A stretch of DNA of 64,000 nt from Hymenobacter gummosus (GCF_003970915.1 NZ_RXOF01000015.1:1-64000); one strand, 5' to 3'; counted from the stretch's first letter, positions 43,417 through 51,566 are shown. Notes: generated from the letters alone by a model not told the origin. Made by a program: numbers and translations.

Positions 43417-43589
43417 AGTTCCCCTCCTCAGCTGAGGAGGGGCTAGGGGTGGTTGAAAAATTAGAGTTAGAAATTACTTGCGGCAGTCAGCACGCGAGAT
43501 GTCTCGCGGGGCTCGACATGACGCCCTTGTACGGCCGTGCAACGACCGGTCAACCACCCCTAGCCCCTCCTCATCTGAGGAGGGGAACT
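43417..43589. repeat. 40-bp inverted repeat (CCCCTCCTCA family) enclosing another repeat fragment
   Basis: Left arm 43417-43456 (AGTTCCCCTCCTCAGCTGAG...) pairs with 43550-43589 with one mismatch. Each arm is itself a smaller palindrome (CCCCTCCTCAGCTGAGGAGGGG). The interior has CACGCGAGATGTCTCGCGGG...CGACATGACG, resembling the arm of the repeat at 3322-3451. Confidence 0.85.
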
Positions 43590-43634
43590 AGCCGCTAGCT
43601 CCGCAACTTAGCGTAGCTGCCTTGCCGACAACCA

Positions 43635-43670
43635 AACGCCCGGCCGCTCGTGGAAGAGCAGCCGGGCGTT
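43635..43670 (-). terminator. Terminator downstream of the secreted Lys/Asp-rich gene
   Basis: AACGCCCGGC and GCCGGGCGTT pair perfectly around a 16-base loop; on the minus strand the hairpin is followed by TTT. Confidence 0.65.
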
Positions 43671-43706
43671 GCTATGTGGAGCGCGTCTTGCTGGAGCGGG
43701 GAAGAA

Positions 43707-44217
43707 CTAGCGGCGGGGAAAGAGAATGTCGAGGATGTCCTGTACCACCGAGCCGGGGCGGCGGCGGTTTTCCTCGCGCCAGTCGTACTCGGCGTCGTAG
43801 GCCCGGTCGCCGTGCAGGATGAAGGCCCCCGGCTCCAGGCGTACGCCCACCAGGCTACCGCAGGGGCGGGGGCTGCTGGCCGGGCGGACGGTTGGGGTAC
43901 CAGATTCGGCATTCCCCGGGCGGCGGGTAGTGGCCGCGGGGCACGCCCTCGAGCCGGCGCGGCCCCACCGTGCCCGCGGGCGGGAAAATGACGCGGCCCA
44001 GAATGCCGCCCATCGCCGTGCCCCCGCGCGCGTTCCGGTCGTCGTTGCCGCGGCCTTTGTACCGCTCGTCGTCCTTATCGCGGTCCTCGTACTTCTTATC
44101 CTTTTCGCCCTTGTGCTCCTTCTTGTCGTTGTCCTTGTCGTTGCCGCGGCCCTGGGCCCAGCCGGCGGGGCCGGCGAGCAGCAGGCCCAGGGTGAGCAGT
44201 AGCGTGGAATGTGTCAT
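43707..44217 (-). pseudogene. Secreted charged protein with a one-base frameshift
   Basis: The first frame (44217 to a TAG at 43857-43855) has a signal peptide (MTHSTLLLTLGLLLAGPAGW), a Lys/Asp-rich segment (GRGNDKDNDKKEHKGEKDKK) and a conserved-looking core (LGRVIFPPAGTVGPRRLEGV, then PPPGECRIWYPNRPPGQQPP). Another frame continues at once with GSLVGVRLEPGAFILHGDRA, YDWREENRRRPGSVVQDIL and a TAG at 43709-43707. The join falls in two C-runs of the coding strand (complement of 43863-43872), so a one-base insertion or sequencing error is likely. With it corrected the protein would be about 169 residues. Function unknown. Confidence 0.6.
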
Positions 44218-44365
44218 CGGGAAGAGCGGGAAAGTGAAAGGGGGGAGCTTTACGCCGCCCCACAGGCAAAGTTTAGACCAACCTCCGCACCGCGTCGCCC
44301 TTGGCCTGCTCCTTGCCGTAGAACTCCGCTGCTGGCCTTACCCGCGCCGCACTCTTGCTTGCCCC

Positions 44366-46270
44366 ATGTTGCACCATTTCCAGTTTGCCCCCTTCCCCGA
44401 CGCCGCGCGCCAGCGCCTGTACCAGCAAGTGCTGGCCGCCCTGCAAGCCGATACCAGCGGCCCGGACACCCTGCTGCTGGGCAACTTTGCCACGGACGAA
44501 GAAGGCGCCCCGCTCGACGCGGTGGTGGTGCGGCCGCACAGCATCACCCTGCTGGTGCTGGTGCCGGGCAGCGGCCGGCTGAGCATTCCGGCCCTGACCT
44601 ACGGCAGCTGGAAGCTGGATGCACAGGCCCTGCGCGGCCACGCTGCCGACGCAGACAACCCCTACGAGCAGTTTCGCCAGCAGAAGGAAGCCCTGGCCGC
44701 CTGGCTGACCCCGCAGCTGACCCCCGAGCAGGCCAACCTGCAGTTCATCACCGGCATGGTGGTGTTCGAGGGCCCCATCAGCTTCAGCCCCGACGTGGAG
44801 GAGCAGCTTAGCCAGCAGCCCGGCAGCTCCTTTCAGCTCCTGGCCGCCGCGGCCCAATTGCCCCGCCGCCTCAAGCAGCTGGCCCGCCCCGAAATCGACC
44901 TGACGGCCGACGAGCTGGCCCAGTGGGCCCGCGACCTGGCCGACGAGCCCGCGCCCGCGCCGGCCACCCCGCTGGCTGCGGCGGCCCCCGCTGCGCCGGC
45001 TTCCCCCGAGGAGGCCCCGAGCTTCTGGCGCCGGGCCTGGCGCTGGCTGGGGGCCGAGGACATCCCTGACGATACGCCCTACGGCGCTTACCCCGCCGCG
45101 CAGGTGGCGGCCAGCAGCGCCGAAAAAGAGCGGTTGGAGCGCGTGCGGCAGGAGTCGCAGGCCGAGCTGCGCCAGCAGCTGCTGGCGCTGGAGGCCCGCG
45201 AAGCCGAGCGCGAGCGGAACATGGCCGAGCTGCGGGCCCAGCTGGCCCAGGCCGCCCCGGTCACCAGCGAAGCCCAGGAGCTGCGCGAGCGGCTGGCCGC
45301 CGAAGGCCGCGAAAAGGCTGCCCTGGAAGAAGCCATGCGCGCCTCCCGGGCCGAGTCGGAAAGCCGCAACCGCGAGCTGGACGCCAAGATTCAGCAGCTC
45401 GGCAGCCTGCTCGAACAGCTCAACGCCCGCGCCACGGCCCCGCCGACGGGCAGCACTCCGGCCGCCGGCCCCGCCGCCACGGCCCGCCCCGCAGCCGCCA
45501 GCGGCCCCGCCGGCCGGCCCACTCCGGCCGCCGCGCCGCTGGCCTGGGTTTCTGCCTACCGCCGCCTGCGCGGCTGGCGCCGCCGGCTGCCCCGGTTGGG
45601 GGCGGTGCTGGGCGGCGTGGCGCTGCTGGGCCTGGGTGCGTGGGGCCTGAGCCACCTGGGCACCGATGCGCCCCGGCCCTACCAGGAAAACGGCAAGTGG
45701 GGCTTCGCCGACGCCAGCGGCAAGCCCGTGGTGGCGCCCAAATACTCCTCCGTGAGCGAGTTTCGGCAGGAGCAGGCCGTGGTGGAGCAGAACGGCGCCT
45801 TCGGCCTGGTGGATGAGAGCGGCCAGGAAGTGGTGGCGCCGGCCTACGACGCGCTCAACCCCTACGCCGGGGGCTACGCCCGGGTGCGCGTCGGCGACGC
45901 GTACACCTTCCTCGACGAGCAGGGCCAGGAGTTCGACAGCTACTACTTCAACGCCCTGGACTTCGCCGAGGGCTACGCCGCCGTGCTCGACCACCGCGGC
46001 TGGTTCTACATCAGCGGGCCGGAGGCCGAGGACCCGGCCAAGCCGCCTGTCATCTTCCGCGAGGCCTACTCCTTCCGCGACGGGCTGGCCCGCGTGCGCC
46101 TGGCCGACGGCTACACCTACATTACCAAGGATTACCTGCAGGACCCCGAGGACGGCACCGAGCCCTTCGGCCGCTACGAGCAGGCCACCGACTTCGAGAA
46201 CGGCCGGGCCCGCGTGACGCAGAACGGCCGCAGCTTCAGCATTGATACCGACGGCGACGAGGTGAAGTAG
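44366..46270 (+). CDS. NERD-like / coiled-coil / TM / WG-repeat protein
   Basis: 634 residues. Residues about 10-150 look like a NERD (nuclease-related) domain: LLLGNFATDEEGAPLDAVVV, then LTYGSWKLDAQAL and NPYEQFRQQKEALAAWL. The expected catalytic E-x-K on the next strand is replaced by LVLVPGSG, so nuclease activity is doubtful. Residues about 150-235 are helical, 250-355 a long coiled coil (EKERLERVRQESQAELRQQL), 360-400 Pro/Ala-rich, 411-432 a TM helix (LGAVLGGVALLGLGAWGLSH), and 437-634 a row of WG-type repeats (ENGKWGFADASGKPVVAPKY, GAFGLVDESGQEVVAPAYDA). WG repeats mediate binding, often extracytoplasmic. The ATG at 44366 is preferred; the open frame upstream crosses the divergent gene. 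Confidence 0.8.
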   Translation: MLHHFQFAPFPDAARQRLYQQVLAALQADTSGPDTLLLGNFATDEEGAPLDAVVVRPHSITLLVLVPGSGRLSIPALTYGSWKLDAQALRGHAADADNPYEQFRQQKEALAAWLTPQLTPEQANLQFITGMVVFEGPISFSPDVEEQLSQQPGSSFQLLAAAAQLPRRLKQLARPEIDLTADELAQWARDLADEPAPAPATPLAAAAPAAPASPEEAPSFWRRAWRWLGAEDIPDDTPYGAYPAAQVAASSAEKERLERVRQESQAELRQQLLALEAREAERERNMAELRAQLAQAAPVTSEAQELRERLAAEGREKAALEEAMRASRAESESRNRELDAKIQQLGSLLEQLNARATAPPTGSTPAAGPAATARPAAASGPAGRPTPAAAPLAWVSAYRRLRGWRRRLPRLGAVLGGVALLGLGAWGLSHLGTDAPRPYQENGKWGFADASGKPVVAPKYSSVSEFRQEQAVVEQNGAFGLVDESGQEVVAPAYDALNPYAGGYARVRVGDAYTFLDEQGQEFDSYYFNALDFAEGYAAVLDHRGWFYISGPEAEDPAKPPVIFREAYSFRDGLARVRLADGYTYITKDYLQDPEDGTEPFGRYEQATDFENGRARVTQNGRSFSIDTDGDEVK

Positions 46271-46310
46271 GCGCGGCGCCCGGCAGGTGCCCGCGTCTTT
46301 AATAAGCCCA

Positions 46311-46344
46311 AACGCCCCAACCGGCCGGAGCCAGGTGGGGCGTT
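46311..46344. terminator. Bidirectional terminator hairpin
   Basis: AACGCCCCA pairs with TGGGGCGTT in the spacer between convergent genes ending at 46270 (+) and 46383 (-). Confidence 0.7.
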
Positions 46345-46382
46345 GGTGTTGCAATAGGCGTACTCGGGTAATGGGATAGGGC

Positions 46383-46796
46383 TTAAGCGGAGAGGGTGTT
46401 GCGGTGCGCCTCGACCTCGGTGATGAGGCGCACGGCCTCGTCGTGGGCGGCCGCCACGTTGAACAGCTCGAACTCCAGCAGCACGCGGTCGTCGCTGCCC
46501 TGCGCGTCGGCCTGGTTCAGCAGGGTGTTGCGCTGCCGCGTGTGGCTGCTCAGCTCGTTCTCGACTTTGCGCTTCTCGCGGCCGTCGGGCATGGTGGGCA
46601 GGTCGGTTTGCGCGTCGGTGATGCGGCGGTTCAACCGCGTCAGCTCGGCGGCGCGGGCGGCCGGGTCGCCGAAGTTCTGCAGCTCAAATGCCAGGTTGGT
46701 CCGGCGGTTGGCGGCCTCGTCGCGCTTCTTGACGAGGACCTTGGTGACCTGTTCGCACTCGGCGCGGGTGGTCAGGTCGGAAATGGAGTACGCCAT
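46383..46796 (-). CDS. Small coiled-coil protein of unknown function
   Basis: 137 residues, no signal or TM. It is nearly all helical with many charged residues (ECEQVTKVLVKKRDEAANRR, AARAAELTRLNRRITDAQTD, REKRKVENELSSHTRQRNTL), consistent with a two-helix coiled coil or hairpin. I do not recognise the family. It stands alone, with an AT-rich leader (46800-46860) containing GGGTAATATAGAG on the plus strand. A terminator follows at 46344-46311. Confidence 0.6.
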   Translation of the reverse strand: MAYSISDLTTRAECEQVTKVLVKKRDEAANRRTNLAFELQNFGDPAARAAELTRLNRRITDAQTDLPTMPDGREKRKVENELSSHTRQRNTLLNQADAQGSDDRVLLEFELFNVAAAHDEAVRLITEVEAHRNTLSA

Positions 46797-46876
46797 GATG
46801 GAGTTGGGTTAGGATTATTGAAAAGTTTACGGGTAATATAGAGTAGCACGAATAATATTCGCAAGCGTTGGCGGGG

Positions 46877-47437
46877 TTATTCGCCAAGTTCTTCGCTCAA
46901 GGCCTGGGCCTCGGCCAGTAGGCCGGCCACGCGGGCGCGCGGCAGCGCGGTAGGGGTGGGGCCGCTGCGCTCGGCCAGCTCGTGGCGGGCCTGCACCGGC
47001 AGCTGCTCCAGCTGCCATTGCTGCTCGCGCAGCTGCCGCTCGGTGAGGGGCGCATCGGGCAGGCGGGCGGCCAGGGCGGCAGGCAGGGCGTCGGCGGCGG
47101 CGAGGCGGCGCAGGGCCGGGGCGGCGCGCTGCGGCAGCTCGTGCGTCAGGCGCCACTGCAGGCGCCGGGCCTGCTCCAGGCAGGCGGCGCGGCGGGCCTG
47201 CAGCGCGGCCGCGTCGGGCGGGGGCGGGGTGGGCTCGGAGGCCTGCAGCAGCGGGCGCAGGCCGCGCAGGCGGTACAGCGCGGCGGCGGGCAAGGGCTTG
47301 GTATCGGCTTCGTCACGGGCAACCTGGGCTTGGCTGACGCCCAGCAGGCGGGCCAGGTCGGCCTGCAGCAGGCCGAAGTACGTGCGCACCGCCGCCGTCA
47401 GGCCGCCTTTGGGCGAGGGCGAGGCCGGTTTTTTCAT
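46877..47437 (-). CDS. XRE-type HTH regulator with helical C-terminus
   Basis: 186 residues. Residues about 10-60 form a helix-turn-helix of the XRE/Cro type: VRTYFGLLQADLARLLGVSQ then AQVARDEADTKPLPAAALYR, with the recognition helix after GVSQ. The remainder is a long Ala/Arg/Leu-rich helical segment with heptad-like spacing (QARRAACLEQARRLQWRL, REQQWQLEQLPVQARHEL), perhaps for dimerisation. The start at 47437 excludes 13 non-conserved residues. The double hairpin 47480-47579 lies immediately upstream and is a candidate binding or leader element. Confidence 0.75.
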   Translation of the reverse strand: MKKPASPSPKGGLTAAVRTYFGLLQADLARLLGVSQAQVARDEADTKPLPAAALYRLRGLRPLLQASEPTPPPPDAAALQARRAACLEQARRLQWRLTHELPQRAAPALRRLAAADALPAALAARLPDAPLTERQLREQQWQLEQLPVQARHELAERSGPTPTALPRARVAGLLAEAQALSEELGE

Positions 47438-47760
47438 CGGGGAGAGGAGGCTGGTCGGGGGAAGATAATAACCCAATGCCCGACCAGGTCATAAATTTTG
47501 AGCGGCCGAAAAATTTATGACCTGGTCGGAGATGGTGCGACGTGGTCATAAATTTTCAGCCCGCCGAAAATTTATGACCTGCTTCGACGCTGGCTTGCGC
47601 GTGACGCGGCGTGGCTTGGCGGCCCGAGCCTCGCGGCGCGCCGTAGCCTGAGCTAATCAGCCCGCCGCGCGACGGACCGGGGAGCAGCGCCGGCTGCGCG
47701 GGCAGTGGTGGCGGCGCTGACTTGCTTACGGGCTGAAAGATGGCGTCATTACCCAACCGT
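47438..47760. other. Divergent spacer with two related hairpins
   Basis: 323 bp. It holds the two hairpins at 47480-47579, then a GC-rich stretch and the leader of the T9SS gene on the plus strand. No clear TAnnTTTG element is seen. Confidence 0.6.
47480..47579. repeat. Two tandem AT-rich palindromes upstream of XRE gene
   Basis: Hairpin 1: 47480-47499 (CCGACCAGGTCATAAATTTT) pairs perfectly with 47510-47529 (10-base loop). Hairpin 2: 47544-47556 (GGTCATAAATTTT) pairs perfectly with 47567-47579 (10-base loop). Both share GGTCATAAATTTT and its complement, so the core occurs four times within 100 bp. Confidence 0.85.
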
Positions 47761-49257
47761 ATGTTGCCCGCTATGCTCCGTTGCCTCTTCGCTTGGATAG
47801 TGCTCGGCGCCACTGGTCTGCTGGCCGGCGGCGCTCCACCAGCCTACGCCCAAGCGCCGCGCCTGGTCGTGGACCACTTCTACCCCCACACCGCCCCGCG
47901 CTACCCGACGCTGTTCAACGACGCCGTGTTCACCCCGCAGGGGAATGTGCTGGTGGCCGGAGTGCAGAACAACGACCCGCTGCAGCCCTTCCACAACCGC
48001 TTTCTGCTGCTCTCACCCACTACCCTCGACACGCTCTGGACCGCTGTAGGCTTGGATATGAATGCAGGGCCGCAACGGCTGGTGACAGGACCGGGCAACC
48101 AGTTCACCTTTTGCGGTTTCATTGTCGGCAGCAGTACTCCGTTGGAGTGGGCTTTGCAGATCATCAGCCCGGCCGGGCGGGTACGGCGCACGGTAGCGCT
48201 GCCGCAGTCAGGTGCTTGGGGCCGCTATTTCGGGGCGGCCTTGCGTACCCCCGATGGGGGGCTGCTCTGGGCCGGCTCCACGCTAGGGGCCACACCGCGG
48301 CGGCGGGCCGAGCTGGTGCGCACCGACAGCGTGGGCACCGTACTCTGGCAACGTGCCCAAGGATGGGACATGAACGATTACCAAATGGACGCGGCCTACA
48401 CCAACACGGGCACAGTGCTGTTGGCCGGTGTGACGTCTTTATCGGTCACTGCCAATACCTGGTCCGTGCGTCTGTTGGAAGTCAATGCACAAGGTGACTC
48501 CATTCGCGGCGTGGTGCTGACGCCCCGTGGGGCGCGCACCGTTGCCCCCCAATACGGCCACCACCGCTTGCTACCGCTGGCCGACGGGGGCTTTGTGCTG
48601 CCGGCCGACGGGGACACGACCCTCAACGGGCGGCGCGAGACCCAGCCGTTACTTTGGAAGGTGGACCGGCAGCTGCGCCTGCAGTGGCTGCGAGCCTACC
48701 GCGCCTCCGTGGGCCTGCGCTACTTCGGCACGGTGGCGCTGGCCGACGGCTCCATCCTGGTGCTGGCCGCCGGCGGGGTCACCTCCACCTACTACCTGCA
48801 CCGCTACGACGCGCAGGGGCAGTTCTTAGCCCAATACACCTTCATCACCACTGCCTGCACCAACCCAACGCCGATCAAGCTGCTGGCCGACCCGACGGGG
48901 CGCTTCCTCTTCGTGGGCGGGGGCTGCGAGGGCTACAGCGGCGGCGGGGCCTACGCGGCCCTCATCGACCTGGCCGGGCTGCCTTCCGTCGTCACGGCGG
49001 CGGCCCCGGCCCGGCCCGCGCCGGCCGAGGCCTTGGCGGTGTACCCCAACCCTGCCCAGCAGCAGGTCGCCGTACGCGTGGCGCGGGCCGGCACCGTGCG
49101 CCTGCTCGACGCCGTGGGGCGGGTGGTGCAGCAGCAGGCCGTGCGCGCCGGCCAGAACCGGTTGGAGCTAGCCCACCTGCCCGCTGGCCTCTACGCCTGC
49201 CAGCTGGTGCAGGACGGGCGGGTGGTGGCCGTCGAGCGCCTGCAGATTGCCCGCTAA
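47761..49257 (+). CDS. T9SS-sorted secreted protein with beta-propeller-like body
   Basis: 498 residues from MLPAMLRCLFAWIVLG (an in-frame ATG at 47740 would add seven residues). A signal peptide ends near AYAQA. The body (about 35-410) has repeated strands of YVTN/propeller type such as FTPQGNVLVAGVQN, RTPDGGLLWAGSTLG, LADGGFVLPADG and VALADGSILVLAAGG, typical of delta-60 repeat proteins. The end (YPNPAQQQVAVRVARAG ... LPAGLYACQLVQDGRVV) is a type A T9SS sorting domain. It is likely secreted or surface-bound; ligand unknown. Confidence 0.85.
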   Translation: MLPAMLRCLFAWIVLGATGLLAGGAPPAYAQAPRLVVDHFYPHTAPRYPTLFNDAVFTPQGNVLVAGVQNNDPLQPFHNRFLLLSPTTLDTLWTAVGLDMNAGPQRLVTGPGNQFTFCGFIVGSSTPLEWALQIISPAGRVRRTVALPQSGAWGRYFGAALRTPDGGLLWAGSTLGATPRRRAELVRTDSVGTVLWQRAQGWDMNDYQMDAAYTNTGTVLLAGVTSLSVTANTWSVRLLEVNAQGDSIRGVVLTPRGARTVAPQYGHHRLLPLADGGFVLPADGDTTLNGRRETQPLLWKVDRQLRLQWLRAYRASVGLRYFGTVALADGSILVLAAGGVTSTYYLHRYDAQGQFLAQYTFITTACTNPTPIKLLADPTGRFLFVGGGCEGYSGGGAYAALIDLAGLPSVVTAAAPARPAPAEALAVYPNPAQQQVAVRVARAGTVRLLDAVGRVVQQQAVRAGQNRLELAHLPAGLYACQLVQDGRVVAVERLQIAR

Positions 49258-49350
49258 CTTGCCCGCCATGCTCCGTTTCGCCTTCTCCTTGCGTTAGCGG
49301 AGCGTGGGCTAGCCAGCTGCATATTCTCGCTCCAAGACCGATTCAGCCCC

Positions 49351-50118
49351 ATGAAGTCCACCGTCGGCCTACTAATGGTCGCGCTGCTGAGCGCGGCACC
49401 CTCCCTGGCGCAAGAACGGGGGCAGCCTGCCGGTGCAGCCCGCGCCCCGGCCCCGCCGCCCGGCCCCACCGGTTTGGGCCGCTTCGTCATCGGTCAGCCG
49501 CTGGCGGCCGTCATCGGGCCGCTGCAGGCCGAGTGGCACACGCGGGTGCGGGCGGTGTCGTCGTGGCTGGATGAGGAGGTGACGTACGGCCGCCCGCTTA
49601 TCCTGGAGCTGAAAGCCCCCAGCCACGACGCGCTGCACCAGCTGCTGCGCCGCTGCCCCGAGGTGCGCGTGTTCGTCTTGCCCTACTACGAGCTGCCGAT
49701 GCCTGCCGGCACGCCCGAGCAGCTGGTGAGCGGCCTGTACCTCGTCTTCCACCAAGGCGTGCTAGCCCGCATCTGGTGCGACGACCTGCCGGTGGTGATG
49801 CAGGCTTTCCAGAGCGAGGCGTACGGCTTCGGCGCGGGCGTGCGCGACACCATTGCCAGCGCGGAGGTGGTCCGCTGCACCGATTCGGCCAGCGGCCAGC
49901 CCCGGACCGTCCGGCAGCTGACCATTGCCACGCGCACCTGGCAGCACGGCGACGTGGTGGCCGTCGGCTGCCAAGCTACCCGGTACTACCCCGGCTTGCG
50001 GGAGTGCTTTGGCCGGGCCCAGGATTACGTCCTCATCAAAAGCTGCCGCCTGGATGCCGAGCTGCTGCGCTGCCAGAGCCGCGTGGCAACTGAGCCGTGG
50101 CTTAGCGTCTCGCCCTGA
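49351..50118 (+). CDS. Secreted protein of unknown function
   Basis: 255 residues: signal peptide MKSTVGLLMVALLSAAPSLA, a Pro-rich linker (ARAPAPPPGPTG), then a mixed alpha/beta region (LGRFVIGQPLAAVIGPLQAE, VLPYYELPMPAGTPEQLVSG, LYLVFHQGVLARIWCDD) with four or more Cys (CPE, WCDD, VRCTD, GCQ). The FxIGxxLxxVxG and LVFxxGxLxxIxCD patterns suggest a domain for fine-tuned periplasmic binding, but I cannot name it. It is 93 bp downstream of the T9SS gene and could be cotranscribed. Confidence 0.6.
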   Translation: MKSTVGLLMVALLSAAPSLAQERGQPAGAARAPAPPPGPTGLGRFVIGQPLAAVIGPLQAEWHTRVRAVSSWLDEEVTYGRPLILELKAPSHDALHQLLRRCPEVRVFVLPYYELPMPAGTPEQLVSGLYLVFHQGVLARIWCDDLPVVMQAFQSEAYGFGAGVRDTIASAEVVRCTDSASGQPRTVRQLTIATRTWQHGDVVAVGCQATRYYPGLRECFGRAQDYVLIKSCRLDAELLRCQSRVATEPWLSVSP

Positions 50119-50129
50119 GCTTGGGGCCG

Positions 50130-50427
50130 CACTCGCTCGGCTGCGCCGAGTGAGCCCTACGTGGCCCGGCTACGCCGAGCAGTCGTTCGCGTCGCTTGAA
50201 CGACGAAACCCGTGCGGTGCGGCGGAGGGCGCCGCGCAGTCGGATGATACCGCCTGGGAAACTAGAAACGCCAGGGCCGCGCCCGGAGCTTCCCGGCGCG
50301 GCCCTGGCGCGTGCGGCGGATTCGCGCCGCCCTGGGTATTCTGCCGCGCCACGACGCCCAGGCGGCACGGGCGGATGCTCGGCGCAGCCGAGCTACGTAG
50401 GCCTCACTCGGCATAGCCGAGCGAGTG
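50130..50427. repeat. Outer inverted repeat of TCGGC...GCCGA words
   Basis: Left arm 50130-50180 (CACTCGCTCGGCTGCGCCGA...) pairs with 50377-50427 (...CATAGCCGAGCGAGTG) with several mismatches. Each arm contains smaller palindromes (CTCGGCTGCGCCGAG). Confidence 0.75.
50270..50308. terminator. GC-rich hairpin, possible bidirectional terminator
   Basis: GCCAGGGCCGCGC pairs perfectly with GCGCGGCCCTGGC around a 13-base loop, central in the convergent spacer. No T-run. Confidence 0.5.
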
Positions 50428-50468
50428 CGGGTGCGAGGGGGGCGGTGAGTCGGGAGCCGTGCGGCCGG

Positions 50469-51206
50469 CTACAGCCCGCGCAGCTGCTTCATAAACTCCT
50501 CGGCGTAGGACTTGCCCACCGGCACCTCGTAGGAGCCCAGCTGCAGCATGTTGTCGTGCACCGAGTCGATGCGGCGGGTATTGACGATGTAGGAGCGGTG
50601 CACCCGGCGGAAGTGGGCAAAGGGCAGGCGCTCCTCCAGGGCTTTGAGCGTGATGTAGACGATGTGCTTCTGCGTCTCCGTCACCAGGATGGAGTAGGTC
50701 GACATGGCCTCGATGAAGAGCACCTCGTTGAAGTCCAGGCGCACCAGCTTGTTGTTGACCTTCACGAACAGCTCCGAATTCTCGAAGGTGGCCGGGGTGG
50801 GGTCGGCGGTGGGGGCGGGGGCGGCGCTGACGCGGTGGGCGCGCACGCGGTCCACGGCCTTGAGGAAGCGCGGGTACTCCACGGGCTTCACCAGGTAGTC
50901 GGTCACGCGCAGGTCAAAGGCATCGACGGCGAAGTTGGGGTGGGAGGTAACCAGCACCACGTCGGGGGCGGGCGAGGGCAGCAGCGGCACCAGCTCCAGG
51001 CCCGAGAGGTGGGGCATTTCGATATCGAGCAGGAGCACGTCGATGGGCTGCTCGGCCGAGCGCATCAGCGAGAGGGCGGCGCGGGCGTCGGGCAGCGAGG
51101 CCACCAGCTCCAGCCCCTCGGTCAGCTCCACGAAGTGTTCCAGGGTAAAGCGGTTGATTTCGTTGTCGTCGACGATGACGCAGCGCAGAACAGGGGGAGC
51201 GGACAT
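50469..51206 (-). CDS. LytTR-type response regulator
   Basis: 245 residues. The N-terminal receiver domain has CVIVDDNEINRFTLEHFVEL (acidic pair), phospho-acceptor Asp in LLLDIEMPHLSGLELV, and the conserved Lys in DYLVKPVEYPRF. The C-terminal LytTR DNA-binding domain has FVKVNNKLVRLDFNEVLFIE, KALEERLPFAHFRRVHRSYI and VNTRRIDSV. LytTR regulators normally pair with a membrane histidine kinase of the His_kinase (LytS) type; none is adjacent, so it is an orphan here. The start at MSAPPV is chosen from the conserved N-terminus; the frame opens to 51275. Its promoter region contains the palindrome 51274-51291. Confidence 0.93.
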   Translation of the reverse strand: MSAPPVLRCVIVDDNEINRFTLEHFVELTEGLELVASLPDARAALSLMRSAEQPIDVLLLDIEMPHLSGLELVPLLPSPAPDVVLVTSHPNFAVDAFDLRVTDYLVKPVEYPRFLKAVDRVRAHRVSAAPAPTADPTPATFENSELFVKVNNKLVRLDFNEVLFIEAMSTYSILVTETQKHIVYITLKALEERLPFAHFRRVHRSYIVNTRRIDSVHDNMLQLGSYEVPVGKSYAEEFMKQLRGL

Positions 51207-51566
51207 ACTTGCGGGCAATAGGTGGAGAGGAGCGGGGCAGATTGGGGTTGGCACAGTCCCCGCTTCCGTTCGCACAGTGAAACTTCACTGTTAAGCTAAA
51301 TACAAAGCAGCAACTGTGGGGCGAAGCTAAGTTTGATTCAAGATAAGCGCAGCGCTTTTCGATTACCCACCGCTTTTGCCCGGTGAACCGGGGCCTGCCG
51401 CTGGTTGCCGCCCGCGCCGTTCCTGGTCCAGTCCAGTCGGCCCCGGCTGCCACCTGGCCGCTGCTCCGTTCTGCTTACCTACGCCTTGGCCCACGGCGCG
51501 GCCGGTTGCCGCCCGCCGCCCCGCTGGGTTTTCTCACACCTCTTTGCCGCTTACACCACACCTACC
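51207..51566. other. Divergent spacer between LytTR regulator and secreted protein
   Basis: 360 bp. It contains the palindromic site 51274-51291, an AT-richer segment (51290-51365) suitable for the minus-strand promoter (TTTGTATTTAGC on the minus strand), and about 200 GC-rich bases before the gene at 51567 with nothing recognised. Confidence 0.6.
51274..51291. promoter_or_regulatory. Palindromic operator-like site upstream of LytTR gene
   Basis: ACAGTGAA-AC-TTCACTGT, 8-bp perfect arms with a 2-bp spacer, 68 bases upstream of the regulator's ATG. It is a plausible binding site for a dimeric regulator, perhaps autoregulation. Confidence 0.45.

Larger units (their letters stand above)
43380..43706. 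other. Spacer with 40-bp inverted repeat and terminator
   Basis: 327 bp without a gene between convergent transcription units. It holds the repeat 43417-43589 and the hairpin 43635-43670. Confidence 0.75.
50119..50468. other. Spacer with nested inverted repeats
   Basis: 350 bp without a gene between convergent genes ending at 50118 (+) and 50469 (-). Holds the outer repeat 50130-50427 and the inner hairpin 50270-50308. Confidence 0.75.

Noticed and set aside
44366-44815. Active NERD nuclease
   Set aside because: The expected catalytic E-x-K strand reads LVLVPGSG, so nuclease activity is not claimed.
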